The position numbers were made by a program, and so were the translations under genes. The notes beneath the pieces were generated by a model. It was given only the letters and a program-made list of their open reading frames with translations. It was not told the origin of the DNA and searched no databases. DNA of 10,172 nucleotides from Burkholderiales bacterium (GTDB taxonomy: Bacteria; Pseudomonadota; Gammaproteobacteria; Burkholderiales; Burkholderiaceae_C): assembly GCA_025354615.1 (NCBI GenBank), contig JANXMO010000393.1:1-10172 (forward strand), given 5' to 3'. Position 1 is the stretch's first letter. Each line of letters opens with the position of its first letter. Positions 1-7,068 of this stretch are shown one piece after another.

Positions 1-839
1 ACCAGCCCGCTCAGCTGCGTACGCGGTAAATCGACCTGGCTCACATCGCCCGTCACCACGGCCTTGCTGCCAAAGCCGATGCGCGTCAAAAACATCTTCA
101 TCTGCTCGGGCGTGGTGTTCTGCGCCTCGTCAAGAATCACAAATGCATGATTGAGTGTGCGGCCGCGCATGAAGGCCAGCGGCGCAATCTCGATCTGCTG
201 GCGTTCAAACGCCTTCTGCACACGCTCAAAACCCATCAGCTCATGCAGCGCGTCATACAGCGGGCGCAGGTAGGGGTCGACCTTTTGCGCCAGGTCGCCT
301 GGCAAAAAGCCCAGGCGCTCGCCGGCTTCAACCGCCGGGCGGGTCAGGATGATGCGCTGCACGCTGCTGCGCTCCAACGCGTCAACGGCGCAGGCCACCG
401 CCAGAAAGGTTTTGCCGGTGCCGGCAGGGCCGATGCCGAAGCTGATGTCGTGCGCGGCGATGTTGCGCAGGTACAAGTGCTGGTTGGGCGTGCGCGCAAC
501 CAGGTCACCGCGCCGCGTGCGAAGCGCCGGCTCGGTGGCCGGCGCTGCGTCGTCATTGCGGGCAGCGGCGTCCGGCGTGGGTGAGGCGGCGGCTTCTTGC
601 AGCGTCAGGTGAAACGCCTCGGCATCGAATGGCCGGCTGGCGCGGTCATACAAGGTCTGCAACAACGCCGCGGCGCGCTCGGCCTGCAGCCGCGGACCCT
701 CGATGCGGAACGAACCGCCGCGGCGCGAGAGCACGACGTTGAAGGCCGCTTCCAGCTGACGAAGGTGACGGTCCATGCTGCCGCACAGGTGGGCCAGGCG
801 CAGGTTGTCCAGGGGAGCGAAATCGTGGCGAAGAATCAC
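1..839 (-). CDS. phoH: PhoH-like ATPase (YbeZ/PhoH family), 3' end cut by window edge
   Basis: This is a PhoH-family P-loop ATPase, a cytoplasmic nucleotide-binding protein often encoded beside ybeY and linked to RNA metabolism and phosphate starvation; its exact role is not settled. Read leftward from 839, 279 codons are visible. The Walker A motif [10 protein letters not shown] is at residues 135-144, and the Walker B/DEAQ segment VILDEAQN has its Asp at residue 237. It is followed by [14 protein letters not shown] and [13 protein letters not shown], both typical of the family. By comparison with the family, about 40 C-terminal residues lie beyond base 1. I chose the GTG at 839 because it gives the usual short N-terminus (M)[11 protein letters not shown], though no clear Shine-Dalgarno sequence precedes it. 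The frame stays open upstream to an ATG at 950, so a longer form is formally possible. It is divergent from the sensor kinase gene. Confidence 0.93.
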   Translation of the reverse strand, partial: MILRHDFAPLDNLRLAHLCGSMDRHLRQLEAAFNVVLSRRGGSFRIEGPRLQAERAAALLQTLYDRASRPFDAEAFHLTLQEAAASPTPDAAARNDDAAPATEPALRTRRGDLVARTPNQHLYLRNIAAHDISFGIGPAGTGKTFLAVACAVDALERSSVQRIILTRPAVEAGERLGFLPGDLAQKVDPYLRPLYDALHELMGFERVQKAFERQQIEIAPLAFMRGRTLNHAFVILDEAQNTTPEQMKMFLTRIGFGSKAVVTGDVSQVDLPRTQLSGL

Positions 840-1002
840 AGGCGCATCAGGAAGAAAAAACAACCATTGAAAGCGCCGGACCTGACAAGGCCGGCACAGC
901 GGAACGATTGTGCGGGCAAGCGCAGGGCCCGGCGTTCGCAGCGTCGCCATTTCACGCAACGCGCGCGGTTGGCGGGCGCACCGTCCGCCACAATCCGCCG
1001 CC

Positions 1003-2859
1003 ATGCGCTTCTTTTCGCAAAACCTTGTCGCCCGCTGGGCAGCTGTCCTCTTCGTCATCATCTTGCTGGGCACCGCCGCACCACGGGCCGGCGCCGCCCC
1101 GCTGGAGATCACCCAGGCGCTGAGCGTCAACAGCGATGCGCCGCGTTTTCCAACCGACGTACCCACCGAGCTCGTCACCCTGCCTGACGACTGGTCGCAC
1201 ACGCGGCCACTCCATAACGGCAGCGCCTGGTACCGCGTCGCTTTCGATGCCGATACCCGCAGCGACGAATTGCTGGCGCTGTACATCGAGCGCGTGTGCA
1301 CCAACGTCGAGGTGCATTTGAACGGCCACCTTGTTTACAGCGGCGGCCGCATGCACGAGCCGCTGACGCAAAACTGCTACCGGGCACAGCTGGTGACGCT
1401 GCCAACGGCGCTGTTGGCCGACCACGGCAATGTGCTGGACTTGCAAGTGAAAGGCTTTTCACTGCAACAGGTGGCAGCGCGCCAGCGTGGCGGCGGCTTG
1501 TCGGCATTGAAAATCGGCCGGCAGACGGAGCTGGCGCCGCTCTACGACAGCCAGCGCTTCTGGCATGTCGGGGTGGTGGAGATCATCGGCATTGCGCTGG
1601 TGGTGATGGGCGGCTTCGTGCTGGGCCTCGGGCTGCTGAACCCACGTGAAGCCTATTTGCTGTACTTCGGTCTGCTGCTGATCGATTGGGCGGTGCTGTC
1701 GGCCCAGGTGTGGTGGCCGCAGTGGCCGGTGGGCAGCGCAACGCTCGAGTTCATTGCCTGCGCGTTGATTCCCCCCATCGTGGCGATGGCGGTGCAGTTT
1801 CTGCTCAGCTACGGCGGCCTGCGCGTGCGCTGGGTGGGCAAAGCGCTGGCGGCGCAGTGCCTGTTGCTGCCGGCCAGCTTGCTGGCATTCGGCTCTGCGC
1901 ACACCTTTGCCGTGGCCAACGCCTGGTATTTGCTGCTGGCGGCTGAAGTATTGGCGGCGGTGCTGGCCTATTTGCGCGCCACCTACCGCCCGGGCCACGC
2001 GCAAACGCCGGATTTCTGGTTGATGGCCGCCACCCTGGTGACTTTGCTGACGCTGGCGCTGGCGGAAATGGTGGCCCAGCACGACGGGCTGCCGATGCTG
2101 CGCATCCACGTGCTGCACTTTGCCTTGCCGTTGTTGTTCATTGCCGTGGGTTCGCGCCTGCTGCAAACGTTTGGCCGTGCACTGCACGAAGCGGAGGCCA
2201 GCCGCGCCAGCCTTGAAAGCCGGGTGGCCGAAGCCACCGCCGAGATCGAGCGCAATTACGCGCAGATGTCGGAATTGCGCGTCGAGCAGGTGACGGAAAA
2301 AGAGCGCAAGCGCATTGCCGCCGACCTGCACGACGACCTGGGCGCCAAGCTGCTGACCATCGTGCACACCAGCGAGTCGGAGCGCATCTCGACGCTGGCG
2401 CGCGAGGCTTTGGAAGAAATGCGGCTGTCGGTGCGCGGGCTGACCGGCCGGCCGGTCAGCCTGGCCGATGCGCTGGCCGACTGGCGCGCCGAGGTGGTGT
2501 CACGCCTCGGCCAGGCCGGCATCGAGGTCGACTGGCGCGGGCCGGCCGAAGACGTCCCGCAGCGCCTGACGGCACGCGCTTACGTGCAGACCACGCGGAT
2601 CTTGCGCGAGGCCGTCAGCAACATCATCAAACACAGCGGCGCCTCGCTCTGCAAGGTGCGCACCCGCGTCGGCGACGAGGATTTCGGCCTGACCGTGCAA
2701 GACAACGGCAACGGTATTCCGCTCGATCTGGACGGCAAGCTCGACCGCGGGCACGGCATGTCCAGCATGAAGCACCGCGCCAAACAGTTGCAGGGGCAGT
2801 GCCTCGTCGAGTCCGGGCCGGGCTACGGGACAGTGATAAGAGTCACACTTCCGCTGTAA
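1003..2859 (+). CDS. Membrane sensor histidine kinase, NarL/UhpB type, with 7TMR-DISM-like architecture
   Basis: A 618-residue sensor kinase, inferred to autophosphorylate on His and pass the phosphate to the regulator encoded next. Residues 1-30 form a signal sequence or first membrane helix ending in an Ala-rich stretch. Residues about 30-185 are an extracytoplasmic beta-rich domain ([26 protein letters not shown]) resembling the jelly-roll sensor part of 7TMR-DISM proteins. About seven hydrophobic segments follow between residues 186 and 390, then a short coiled coil. The HisKA_3 H-box [14 protein letters not shown] carries the phospho-acceptor H443. The ATPase domain has an N-box with N540, G1 box DNGNGIP from D567 and G2 box GHGM at 584-586. 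The ATG at 1003 is chosen because it begins directly with the signal sequence; the frame is open back to a GTG at 910, but that extension looks non-coding. The ligand cannot be told from the sequence. Confidence 0.9.
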   Translation: MRFFSQNLVARWAAVLFVIILLGTAAPRAGAAPLEITQALSVNSDAPRFPTDVPTELVTLPDDWSHTRPLHNGSAWYRVAFDADTRSDELLALYIERVCTNVEVHLNGHLVYSGGRMHEPLTQNCYRAQLVTLPTALLADHGNVLDLQVKGFSLQQVAARQRGGGLSALKIGRQTELAPLYDSQRFWHVGVVEIIGIALVVMGGFVLGLGLLNPREAYLLYFGLLLIDWAVLSAQVWWPQWPVGSATLEFIACALIPPIVAMAVQFLLSYGGLRVRWVGKALAAQCLLLPASLLAFGSAHTFAVANAWYLLLAAEVLAAVLAYLRATYRPGHAQTPDFWLMAATLVTLLTLALAEMVAQHDGLPMLRIHVLHFALPLLFIAVGSRLLQTFGRALHEAEASRASLESRVAEATAEIERNYAQMSELRVEQVTEKERKRIAADLHDDLGAKLLTIVHTSESERISTLAREALEEMRLSVRGLTGRPVSLADALADWRAEVVSRLGQAGIEVDWRGPAEDVPQRLTARAYVQTTRILREAVSNIIKHSGASLCKVRTRVGDEDFGLTVQDNGNGIPLDLDGKLDRGHGMSSMKHRAKQLQGQCLVESGPGYGTVIRVTLPL

Positions 2860-2864
2860 AAACC

Positions 2865-2903
2865 CGCCGTTGCGCGGCGCATGCCGCTGCTACGATGCAG
2901 CGG
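2865..2903 (+). repeat. Two adjacent hairpins in the kinase-regulator gap
   Basis: Just after the kinase stop codon there are two small perfect inverted repeats: CGCCG (2865-2869) with CGGCG (2875-2879), and CCGCTGC (2884-2890) with GCAGCGG (2897-2903, loop TACGAT). Neither is followed by a T-run, so an intrinsic terminator is unlikely. They may act as an mRNA processing or stability element between the two genes of an operon. Function is inferred only. Confidence 0.4.
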
Positions 2904-2945
2904 AACCTGCCGCGCCGTGCGTGGCGCGCCCGCTTGCCCCTGGCT

Positions 2946-2950
2946 GGAGA
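2946..2950 (+). promoter_or_regulatory. Ribosome binding site of the response regulator
   Basis: GGAGA lies six bases before the ATG at 2957. It decides the start: the frame is open further upstream to 2870, but that stretch covers the hairpin region and lacks response-regulator sequence. Confidence 0.6.
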
Positions 2951-2956
2951 CGCCGC

Positions 2957-3613
2957 ATGAAAAACATTTTGCTTCTGGAAGACCTGCCCGAAATTCGCGC
3001 CTGGCTGAAAGTGCTGGTGCTGCAGGTGTTCCCGCACTCGCACATCAGCGAGGCGGCGCGGGTGGATGACGCGCTGCGGCTGGTGTCTGGCGTCAAGTTC
3101 GAGCTGGCGCTGATCGACCTGGGCCTGCCCGACGGCTCGGGCGTCGACGTGGTCGCGGCGCTGCGTGAATCGCAACCCGAAGCGCAGTCGGTCGTCGTCA
3201 CCATTCACGACGATGACGAGCACCTGTTCCCCGCACTACAGGCCGGCGCGTTCGGCTATCTGTTGAAAGAGCAGGCCCGCGAACTGATTGCGGAGCAGCT
3301 CAAGCGCATGAGCGGTGGCGAGCCGCCGCTGTCGCCCTCGATTGCGCGCCGCGTGATCTCCCACTTTGCCAGCCAGACGCGGCCGCCCGACCTGACCAAC
3401 GCCATGCCGCACGTGGCGCTGACCGATCGCGAAAACGAAGTGCTGCTGCGCGTCGCCAAAGGCTTCACGCTGCCGGAAATCGGCGTGCAACTCAACCTGT
3501 CACGCCACACGATCGCCGACTATGTGAAGCAGATCTACCGCAAGCTGAATGTCAGCTCGCGCGCCGAGGCGGCGCTGGAGGCGCAACGGCTGGGGTTGTT
3601 CCGAAGGGCCTAG
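2957..3613 (+). CDS. LuxR/NarL-family response regulator, partner of the upstream kinase
   Basis: A 218-residue DNA-binding transcription regulator with the usual two-domain layout. The receiver domain (about 1-120) has the acidic pair E8/D9, phospho-acceptor D54 in LALIDLGLPDG, the switch Thr T82 in VVVTIHDD and the invariant K104 in YLLKEQ. The C-terminal LuxR-type helix-turn-helix (about 155-218) begins LTDRENEVLLRVAKG and continues through LSRHTIADYVKQIYRKLNV, a complete GerE/LuxR signature. It lies 97 bases after the kinase stop on the same strand, so the two are very likely a cognate pair and cotranscribed. All residues needed for phosphorylation are present. Its target genes are unknown. 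Confidence 0.93.
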   Translation: MKNILLLEDLPEIRAWLKVLVLQVFPHSHISEAARVDDALRLVSGVKFELALIDLGLPDGSGVDVVAALRESQPEAQSVVVTIHDDDEHLFPALQAGAFGYLLKEQARELIAEQLKRMSGGEPPLSPSIARRVISHFASQTRPPDLTNAMPHVALTDRENEVLLRVAKGFTLPEIGVQLNLSRHTIADYVKQIYRKLNVSSRAEAALEAQRLGLFRRA

Positions 3614-3617
3614 ATAA

Positions 3618-3656
3618 GGCCCCCCAGTCGCTTCGCTCCTGCCCCCAAGGGGCGCC
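3618..3656. repeat. Intergenic C-rich/G-rich repeat after the response regulator
   Basis: A C-run, then 'agtcgcttcgctcctg', then 'cccccaagggg'. This has the form of a short intergenic repeat that I recall being scattered through Comamonadaceae genomes downstream of genes. The core 'cgcttcgct' recurs near 3706 and, less exactly (gcttcgctt), near 3845 in the same gap. Seen here: the sequence and its local recurrence. Family membership is from memory. Confidence 0.45.
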
Positions 3657-3663
3657 ACGCTTG

Positions 3664-3680
3664 GCCCGGGGGACCCGGGC
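3664..3680. repeat. Perfect GC hairpin
   Basis: GCCCGGG (3664-3670) and CCCGGGC (3674-3680) form a seven-pair stem with a three-base loop. It lies 50 bases beyond the response regulator stop codon. No T-run follows directly, so it is not a standard intrinsic terminator, though it may contribute to ending the transcript. Confidence 0.4.
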
Positions 3681-3733
3681 TTCGCGTGTGGCTTGAAGGG
3701 GTGCGTCGCTTCGCTTGCTTTTATTGTTGCGGC

Positions 3734-3770
3734 TCCCTTTCCCACCTGTGGGAGAGGGTAGGGGTGAGGG
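3734..3770. repeat. REP-like palindromic repeat (ccctttcccac/gtgggagaggg, then ggggtgaggg)
   Basis: Bases 3735-3745 pair with 3748-3758 over eleven positions with one T-G wobble, and are followed by 'taggggtgaggg'. This arrangement is a widespread intergenic repeat type in beta- and gammaproteobacteria. It is a non-coding palindrome; possible roles are transcript stability or simple spread as a repeat. Confidence 0.55.
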
Positions 3771-3821
3771 ATGGCGCGTGCCACGGGTAGTTGATTGGCG
3801 TGCTCTACAAGTTCACATGTT

Positions 3822-3885
3822 CCGGATCAACAACGAGGGCGCGTGCTTCGCTTGCGCCTACTGCTTGTTCACGGTGTTGATCCCG
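3822..3885. repeat. Long nested inverted repeat upstream of ruvA
   Basis: GGATCAACA (3824-3832) is the exact inverse of TGTTGATCC (3875-3883), and the match extends outward and inward with two mismatches in about 15. Inside it, GGCGC (3838-3842) can pair with GCGCC (3854-3858). The whole structure ends about 30 bases before the ruvA start. It could form a stem in the ruvA leader or mark a small mobile repeat. No protein is evident here. Confidence 0.5.
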
Positions 3886-3913
3886 ACTCGCTGTTGCGCC
3901 CGATAATCCTTTG

Positions 3914-4492
3914 ATGATTGGTCGGCTGACAGGCGTTCTCGCGGGTAAATCGCCTCCGCAGTTGTTGATTGACGTCGGTGGCGTGGGCTATGAAGTCGAC
4001 GTGCCGATGAGCAGTTTCTACAACCTGCCCGTGCTGGGCGAGCGCGTCACGCTGTTGACGCACTTCGTGGTCCGGGAAGACGCGCAGTTGCTGTTCGGCT
4101 TTTTGACGCAGGATGAACGCGCCACGTTTCGCCAACTGGTGAAAATCAGCGGCGTCGGCCCGCGCATGGCGCTGTCGATTCTGTCGGGGTTGAGCGTGAA
4201 CGAGCTGGCGCAGGCGGTCAGCCTGCAAGAAGGCGGCCGGCTGGTCAAAGTGCCCGGCATCGGCAAGAAAACCGCCGAGCGGCTGCTGCTGGAGCTCAAA
4301 GGCAAGCTGGGCGATGCGATTGGCGGCGGCGCGCCCATCAGCCTGCAGAACGAGGCGCAGGCCGACATCCTGCAGGCGCTGGTGGCGCTCGGTTACAGCG
4401 ACCGTGAAGCCGCGGCGGCCCTGAAAAACCTGCCCACTGACGTGGGCGTGAGTGAAGGCATCAAGCTGGCGCTGAAAGCGCTGGCGCGCTGA
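3914..4492 (+). CDS. ruvA: Holliday junction branch migration protein RuvA
   Basis: RuvA forms tetramers that bind four-way DNA junctions and load the RuvB motor during recombination and repair. The 192-residue product has the normal family length. Domain I (about 1-63) begins with the hallmark MIGRLTG and contains GVGYEVDVP. Domain II has two helix-hairpin-helix motifs, ISGVGPR (G80-G82) and [12 protein letters not shown] (G115-G117). A flexible Gly-rich linker (GDAIGGG) leads to domain III, the RuvB-contacting helical bundle ([18 protein letters not shown]). The ATG at 3914 is chosen over the preceding TTG at 3911 because the family begins MIGRL. ruvB does not follow: the next gene is convergent fba, so RuvB must be encoded elsewhere. 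Confidence 0.97.
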   Translation: MIGRLTGVLAGKSPPQLLIDVGGVGYEVDVPMSSFYNLPVLGERVTLLTHFVVREDAQLLFGFLTQDERATFRQLVKISGVGPRMALSILSGLSVNELAQAVSLQEGGRLVKVPGIGKKTAERLLLELKGKLGDAIGGGAPISLQNEAQADILQALVALGYSDREAAAALKNLPTDVGVSEGIKLALKALAR

Positions 4493-4499
4493 TCAGCGC
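4486..4499. repeat. 14-base palindrome across the ruvA stop codon
   Basis: GCGCTGATCAGCGC is a perfect palindrome containing the ruvA TGA. It lies in the 37-base gap between the convergent ruvA and fba genes, so it could act on transcripts from both sides. There is no flanking T-run, so terminator function is only a guess. Confidence 0.35.
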
Positions 4500-4529
4500 C
4501 CGCCGCGCCGGCCCTATCCATGAGTCAAA

Positions 4530-5594
4530 TCAAACCACCTGCTGCGCCAGCTCGCCGCGGGCGTAACGCTGGGCAACATCAGCTAGCGGCAGCGGCTTGA
4601 TCTTCCCGGCCTGGCCGGCGCAGTTGAATTCTTCATAACGCTGCTTGCAGATCAGCCTAGCGGCTTCACGCGCGGGCTTCAGGTAGTCGCGCGGGTCGAA
4701 CTTGTCGGGCTGCTCGGCCATGAAGCGGCGAATGGCCGCCGTCATCGCCAGCCGCACGTCGGTGTCGATGTTGATTTTGCGCACGCCGTGCTTGATGGCT
4801 TCCTGGATTTCGCTGACCGGCACGCCGTAGGTTTCGCGCATGTCGCCGCCGAACTCGCGGATGACGGCCAGCAGCTCCTGCGGCACGCTCGAGCTGCCGT
4901 GCATCACCAAATGCGTGTTCGGAATGCGGCGGTGAATTTCCTTGATACGGCTGATGGCCAGAATGTCACCGGTGGGCTTGCGCGTGAATTTGTAAGCACC
5001 GTGGCTGGTGCCGATGGCAATGGCCAGCGCATCCAACTGCGTGCGCTTGACGAAATCGGCGGCCTGCTCCGGGTCGGTCAGCAGCTGCTCCATCGTCATC
5101 GTCGCATCGGTGCCATGGCCGTCTTCCTTGTCGCCCTTCATCGTCTCCAGCGAGCCCAGGCAACCCAGTTCGCCTTCGACCGTCACGCCCAGCGCATGCG
5201 CCATGTCGACCACCTTGCGCGTGACGTCGACGTTGTACTCATAACTGGCAATCGTCTTGCCGTCGGCCTGCAGCGAGCCGTCCATCATCACCGAGCTGAA
5301 GCCCAGGCCGATCGCGCCGCGGCATATGTCAGGGCTTTGCCCGTGGTCCTGGTGCATCACCAGTGGAATATGCGGCCAGCTCTCGATGGCAGCGGCAATC
5401 AGGTGCTTGATGAAAGCCTCGCCCGCATATTTGCGCGCCCCGGCGCTGGCCTGCAAGATCACCGGCGCCCCGACCTCGTCCGCCGCCGTCATCACGGCCT
5501 GCACCTGCTCCAGGTTGTTGACGTTGAACGCCGGAATGCCGTATTGGTGTTCAGCAGCATGGTCGAGCAGCTGGCGCATCGAGACGAGGGGCAT
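4530..5594 (-). CDS. fba: Class II fructose-1,6-bisphosphate aldolase
   Basis: A zinc-dependent aldolase that reversibly cleaves fructose 1,6-bisphosphate into dihydroxyacetone phosphate and glyceraldehyde 3-phosphate; it is cytoplasmic and serves glycolysis, gluconeogenesis and, in autotrophs, the Calvin cycle. The 354-residue length is normal. Visible hallmarks are GIPAFNVNN (19-27), [10 protein letters not shown] (78-87; catalytic D83, zinc ligand H84), the signature around [24 protein letters not shown] (138-146), the zinc ligand H198 in [10 protein letters not shown]232 in [10 protein letters not shown] and KINIDTDVR (273-281). The insertion with METMKGD-like residues ([11 protein letters not shown]) matches the CbbA-like subgroup. 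A GGAG sits eight bases before the ATG. It is convergent with ruvA and divergent from the Rhs locus. Confidence 0.97.
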   Translation of the reverse strand: MPLVSMRQLLDHAAEHQYGIPAFNVNNLEQVQAVMTAADEVGAPVILQASAGARKYAGEAFIKHLIAAAIESWPHIPLVMHQDHGQSPDICRGAIGLGFSSVMMDGSLQADGKTIASYEYNVDVTRKVVDMAHALGVTVEGELGCLGSLETMKGDKEDGHGTDATMTMEQLLTDPEQAADFVKRTQLDALAIAIGTSHGAYKFTRKPTGDILAISRIKEIHRRIPNTHLVMHGSSSVPQELLAVIREFGGDMRETYGVPVSEIQEAIKHGVRKINIDTDVRLAMTAAIRRFMAEQPDKFDPRDYLKPAREAARLICKQRYEEFNCAGQAGKIKPLPLADVAQRYARGELAQQVV

Positions 5595-5602
5595 GGGAAA
5601 GG

Positions 5603-5606
5603 CTCC
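5603..5606 (-). promoter_or_regulatory. Ribosome binding site of fba
   Basis: Read on the minus strand, GGAG lies eight bases before the fba ATG at 5594, which supports that start. Confidence 0.55.
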
Positions 5607-5703
5607 GGAGATGAAGAATTTGGATGGGATGAGAAAGGCGAACGATGCGGCAAACGTCTAAAAAAGGTGTTTGCAGGAAGGCCGCATACGCCAAACGCGA
5701 CGA

Positions 5704-5732
5704 ATTGTATCGATGCCCTGTTCTAACAATAG
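5704..5732 (-). promoter_or_regulatory. Possible sigma-70-like promoter for fba
   Basis: On the minus strand a TACAAT box (5709-5704) matches five of six positions of the -10 consensus. CTATTG (5732-5727) lies 17 bases upstream but is a poor -35. It is about 110 bases from the fba start, leaving a long leader. This is a sequence guess only. Confidence 0.3.
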
Positions 5733-5783
5733 AAGGTAAAAGCCTCTGGAAAGCCGTTTGCACGCGTAAAAACGCTGTATGTG

Positions 5784-5862
5784 CACCCTTAAATGGGTGT
5801 CAATACAAAGCAGCCAAACGCTGATAGCGTTCACAGCGCTCAGACGCTCAGACGCTGAACGC
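5784..5862. repeat. Inverted repeats between fba and the Rhs locus
   Basis: The roughly 300-base gap between the divergent fba and Rhs starts holds no gene. It contains CACCC/GGGTG around TTAAAT (5784-5799); GCGTTCA (5827-5833) with its exact inverse TGAACGC (5856-5862); and between these two tandem copies of GCTCAGAC (5838-5853). They lie 30-110 bases before the Rhs start and could be operator or leader structures. No consensus for a known regulator was recognised. Confidence 0.4.
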
Positions 5863-6397
5863 CAAAACCCCCTCCGCAGCAAAGTTCGCCCATGTCAATG
5901 GCTTCCAAACAGCAGTTTCGTTTCAAGTCACTGCAAGCCGTGGTCATGATGACTATGGGCGCCATCACAGCGTTGACCTCTGCCGATGCAAACGCCATCA
6001 CCAACTCTCGGTACACAGACTATGGCTACAGCGACTTTGGGTTGATGATGATTGGCAAGGGCTATCCGCCATCCCTCGGTTTTTCTATGGGTCCGACTAC
6101 GACTATCCCCCGTCCCTCCAAAGCTATAGGGCACCACCTGCCTATAGCTATGGCGGAATTTCCAACAGCTGTTCCACCAGTTCAGGCGGCGCCAACGACG
6201 TCCGAATCGATTACTACCGTGAAAGAGGCGGCGATCCTTATCTCGGTATTCCACCAGGCATCGTCAAAGACACCTACTACGGTCCTTCTACCGGCGACCC
6301 TGACGGTGGTTATTTCGGTCCGCCAAGCGGCGATGCGCCCGACCCGGTCATCAGCTATGCCCCGCCGTTCGACTGGCCTGATACCGGCGACGATGAC

Positions 6398-7018
6398 GAT
6401 TCATTCGACATATACGGCGACCCGGTCAACGCCGCTATCGGCAACAAGATTGAAGTAGGGCGCGACTACAACGGCCGCGGCCCGTTCCCCGTTGTTTTGT
6501 TCCGCACCTACAACTCGTTGCCGGCCAAGCTGTCGGGGATGCAAGGCAGTTTGGCCGGCAACTGGCGGCACAACTACGACATGCGATTGCTGCTGCAGGG
6601 CAGTGACGTCTACACCGTACGCGCGAGCGGCCAGGCCGCCAAGTTTTCGCCGGTGGGCGCGGCTTACCAATCTGCGGAGGACCGCGTTTTTATCCTCACG
6701 CGTCTACGCACCAGCGCTACACCTGCCGCTTGGTCGCTAACTGTCGGCGACCGCAGCATGGAAACTTATGACGCCAGCGGCCGCTTGCTGTTGATCACCG
6801 GCCGCTACGGGCTGCGCCAGTCGATGGTCTACAACAGCAGTGGCCAGCTGGCGACAATTACCGACCCATTTGGCAGAACGCTGGCGCTGGCCTATGACGC
6901 GTCCGGCCGCTTGGCGTTTGGTTTGGCCGACAACGGATTCCGGGACTACAACCCCGCGTTGGGGCGCTATATGCAGGCTGATCCGATTGGCATGGAGGGT
7001 GGGACTAATGCTTACTCG
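6398..7018 (+). other. Rhs core segment: N-terminal Rhs domain, short YD repeats, conserved core end
   Basis: This is the second-frame part of the broken Rhs gene (codons starting at positions such as 6497). The motif GDPVNAAIGNKIEVGRDY followed by VVLFRTYNS and GNWRHNYDMRL is the start of the barrel-forming region of Rhs/YD proteins (DUF6531-like). YD-type repeats follow: YDASGRLLLITGRYG, YNSSGQLATITDPFG, YDASGRLA. The text then jumps directly to DNGFRDYNPALGRYMQADPIG and NAYSYVG, the hyperconserved Rhs C-terminal core that normally comes after many more repeats. The junction lies near 6911-6927, where TTGGC occurs twice, consistent with an internal deletion through short homology. Whether such a small cage could still enclose a toxin is doubtful. 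Confidence 0.8.
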
Positions 7019-7068
7019 TATGTGGGGGCAATCCATTAAGTTATACAGATTTTTACGGCTTATGTCCG

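Noticed and set aside
910..1002. Start of the sensor kinase at the upstream GTG (910)
   Set aside because: The 31 extra residues are Arg/Ala-rich and would bury the signal sequence that begins neatly at ATG 1003.
597..1187. 196-residue plus-strand frame across the phoH/kinase gap
   Set aside because: It runs antisense to phoH and out of frame with the kinase, and is Arg/Gln-rich with no motif.
1459..2367. 302-residue minus-strand frame inside the sensor kinase gene
   Set aside because: Gln/His-rich shadow of a GC-rich coding region with no recognisable domain; the plus strand carries complete kinase motifs.
3664..3680. Intrinsic terminator for the two-component operon
   Set aside because: The stem is perfect but no T-run follows it; kept only as a hairpin.
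4788..5726. Long plus-strand open frame (312 residues) opposite fba
   Set aside because: It is the antisense shadow of a clearly recognised aldolase; the composition is that of reversed GC-rich codons and no family motif is seen.
5838..5853. CRISPR-like or longer tandem array from GCTCAGAC copies
   Set aside because: Only two adjacent eight-base copies, no spacers and no cas genes in the window.
6078..6086. Programmed -1 ribosomal frameshift at GGTTTTTCT
   Set aside because: The P-site codon could slip but the A-site TCT to TTC change is poor, no standard X XXY YYZ heptamer is present, and a second -1 break at 7024-7028 makes base loss or read error the simpler explanation.
6087..6458. Continuation of the first Rhs frame past 6084 as real protein
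   Set aside because: The Thr/Ser/Pro-rich text there is the wrong frame; the -1 frame gives a coherent linker leading into the Rhs domain.
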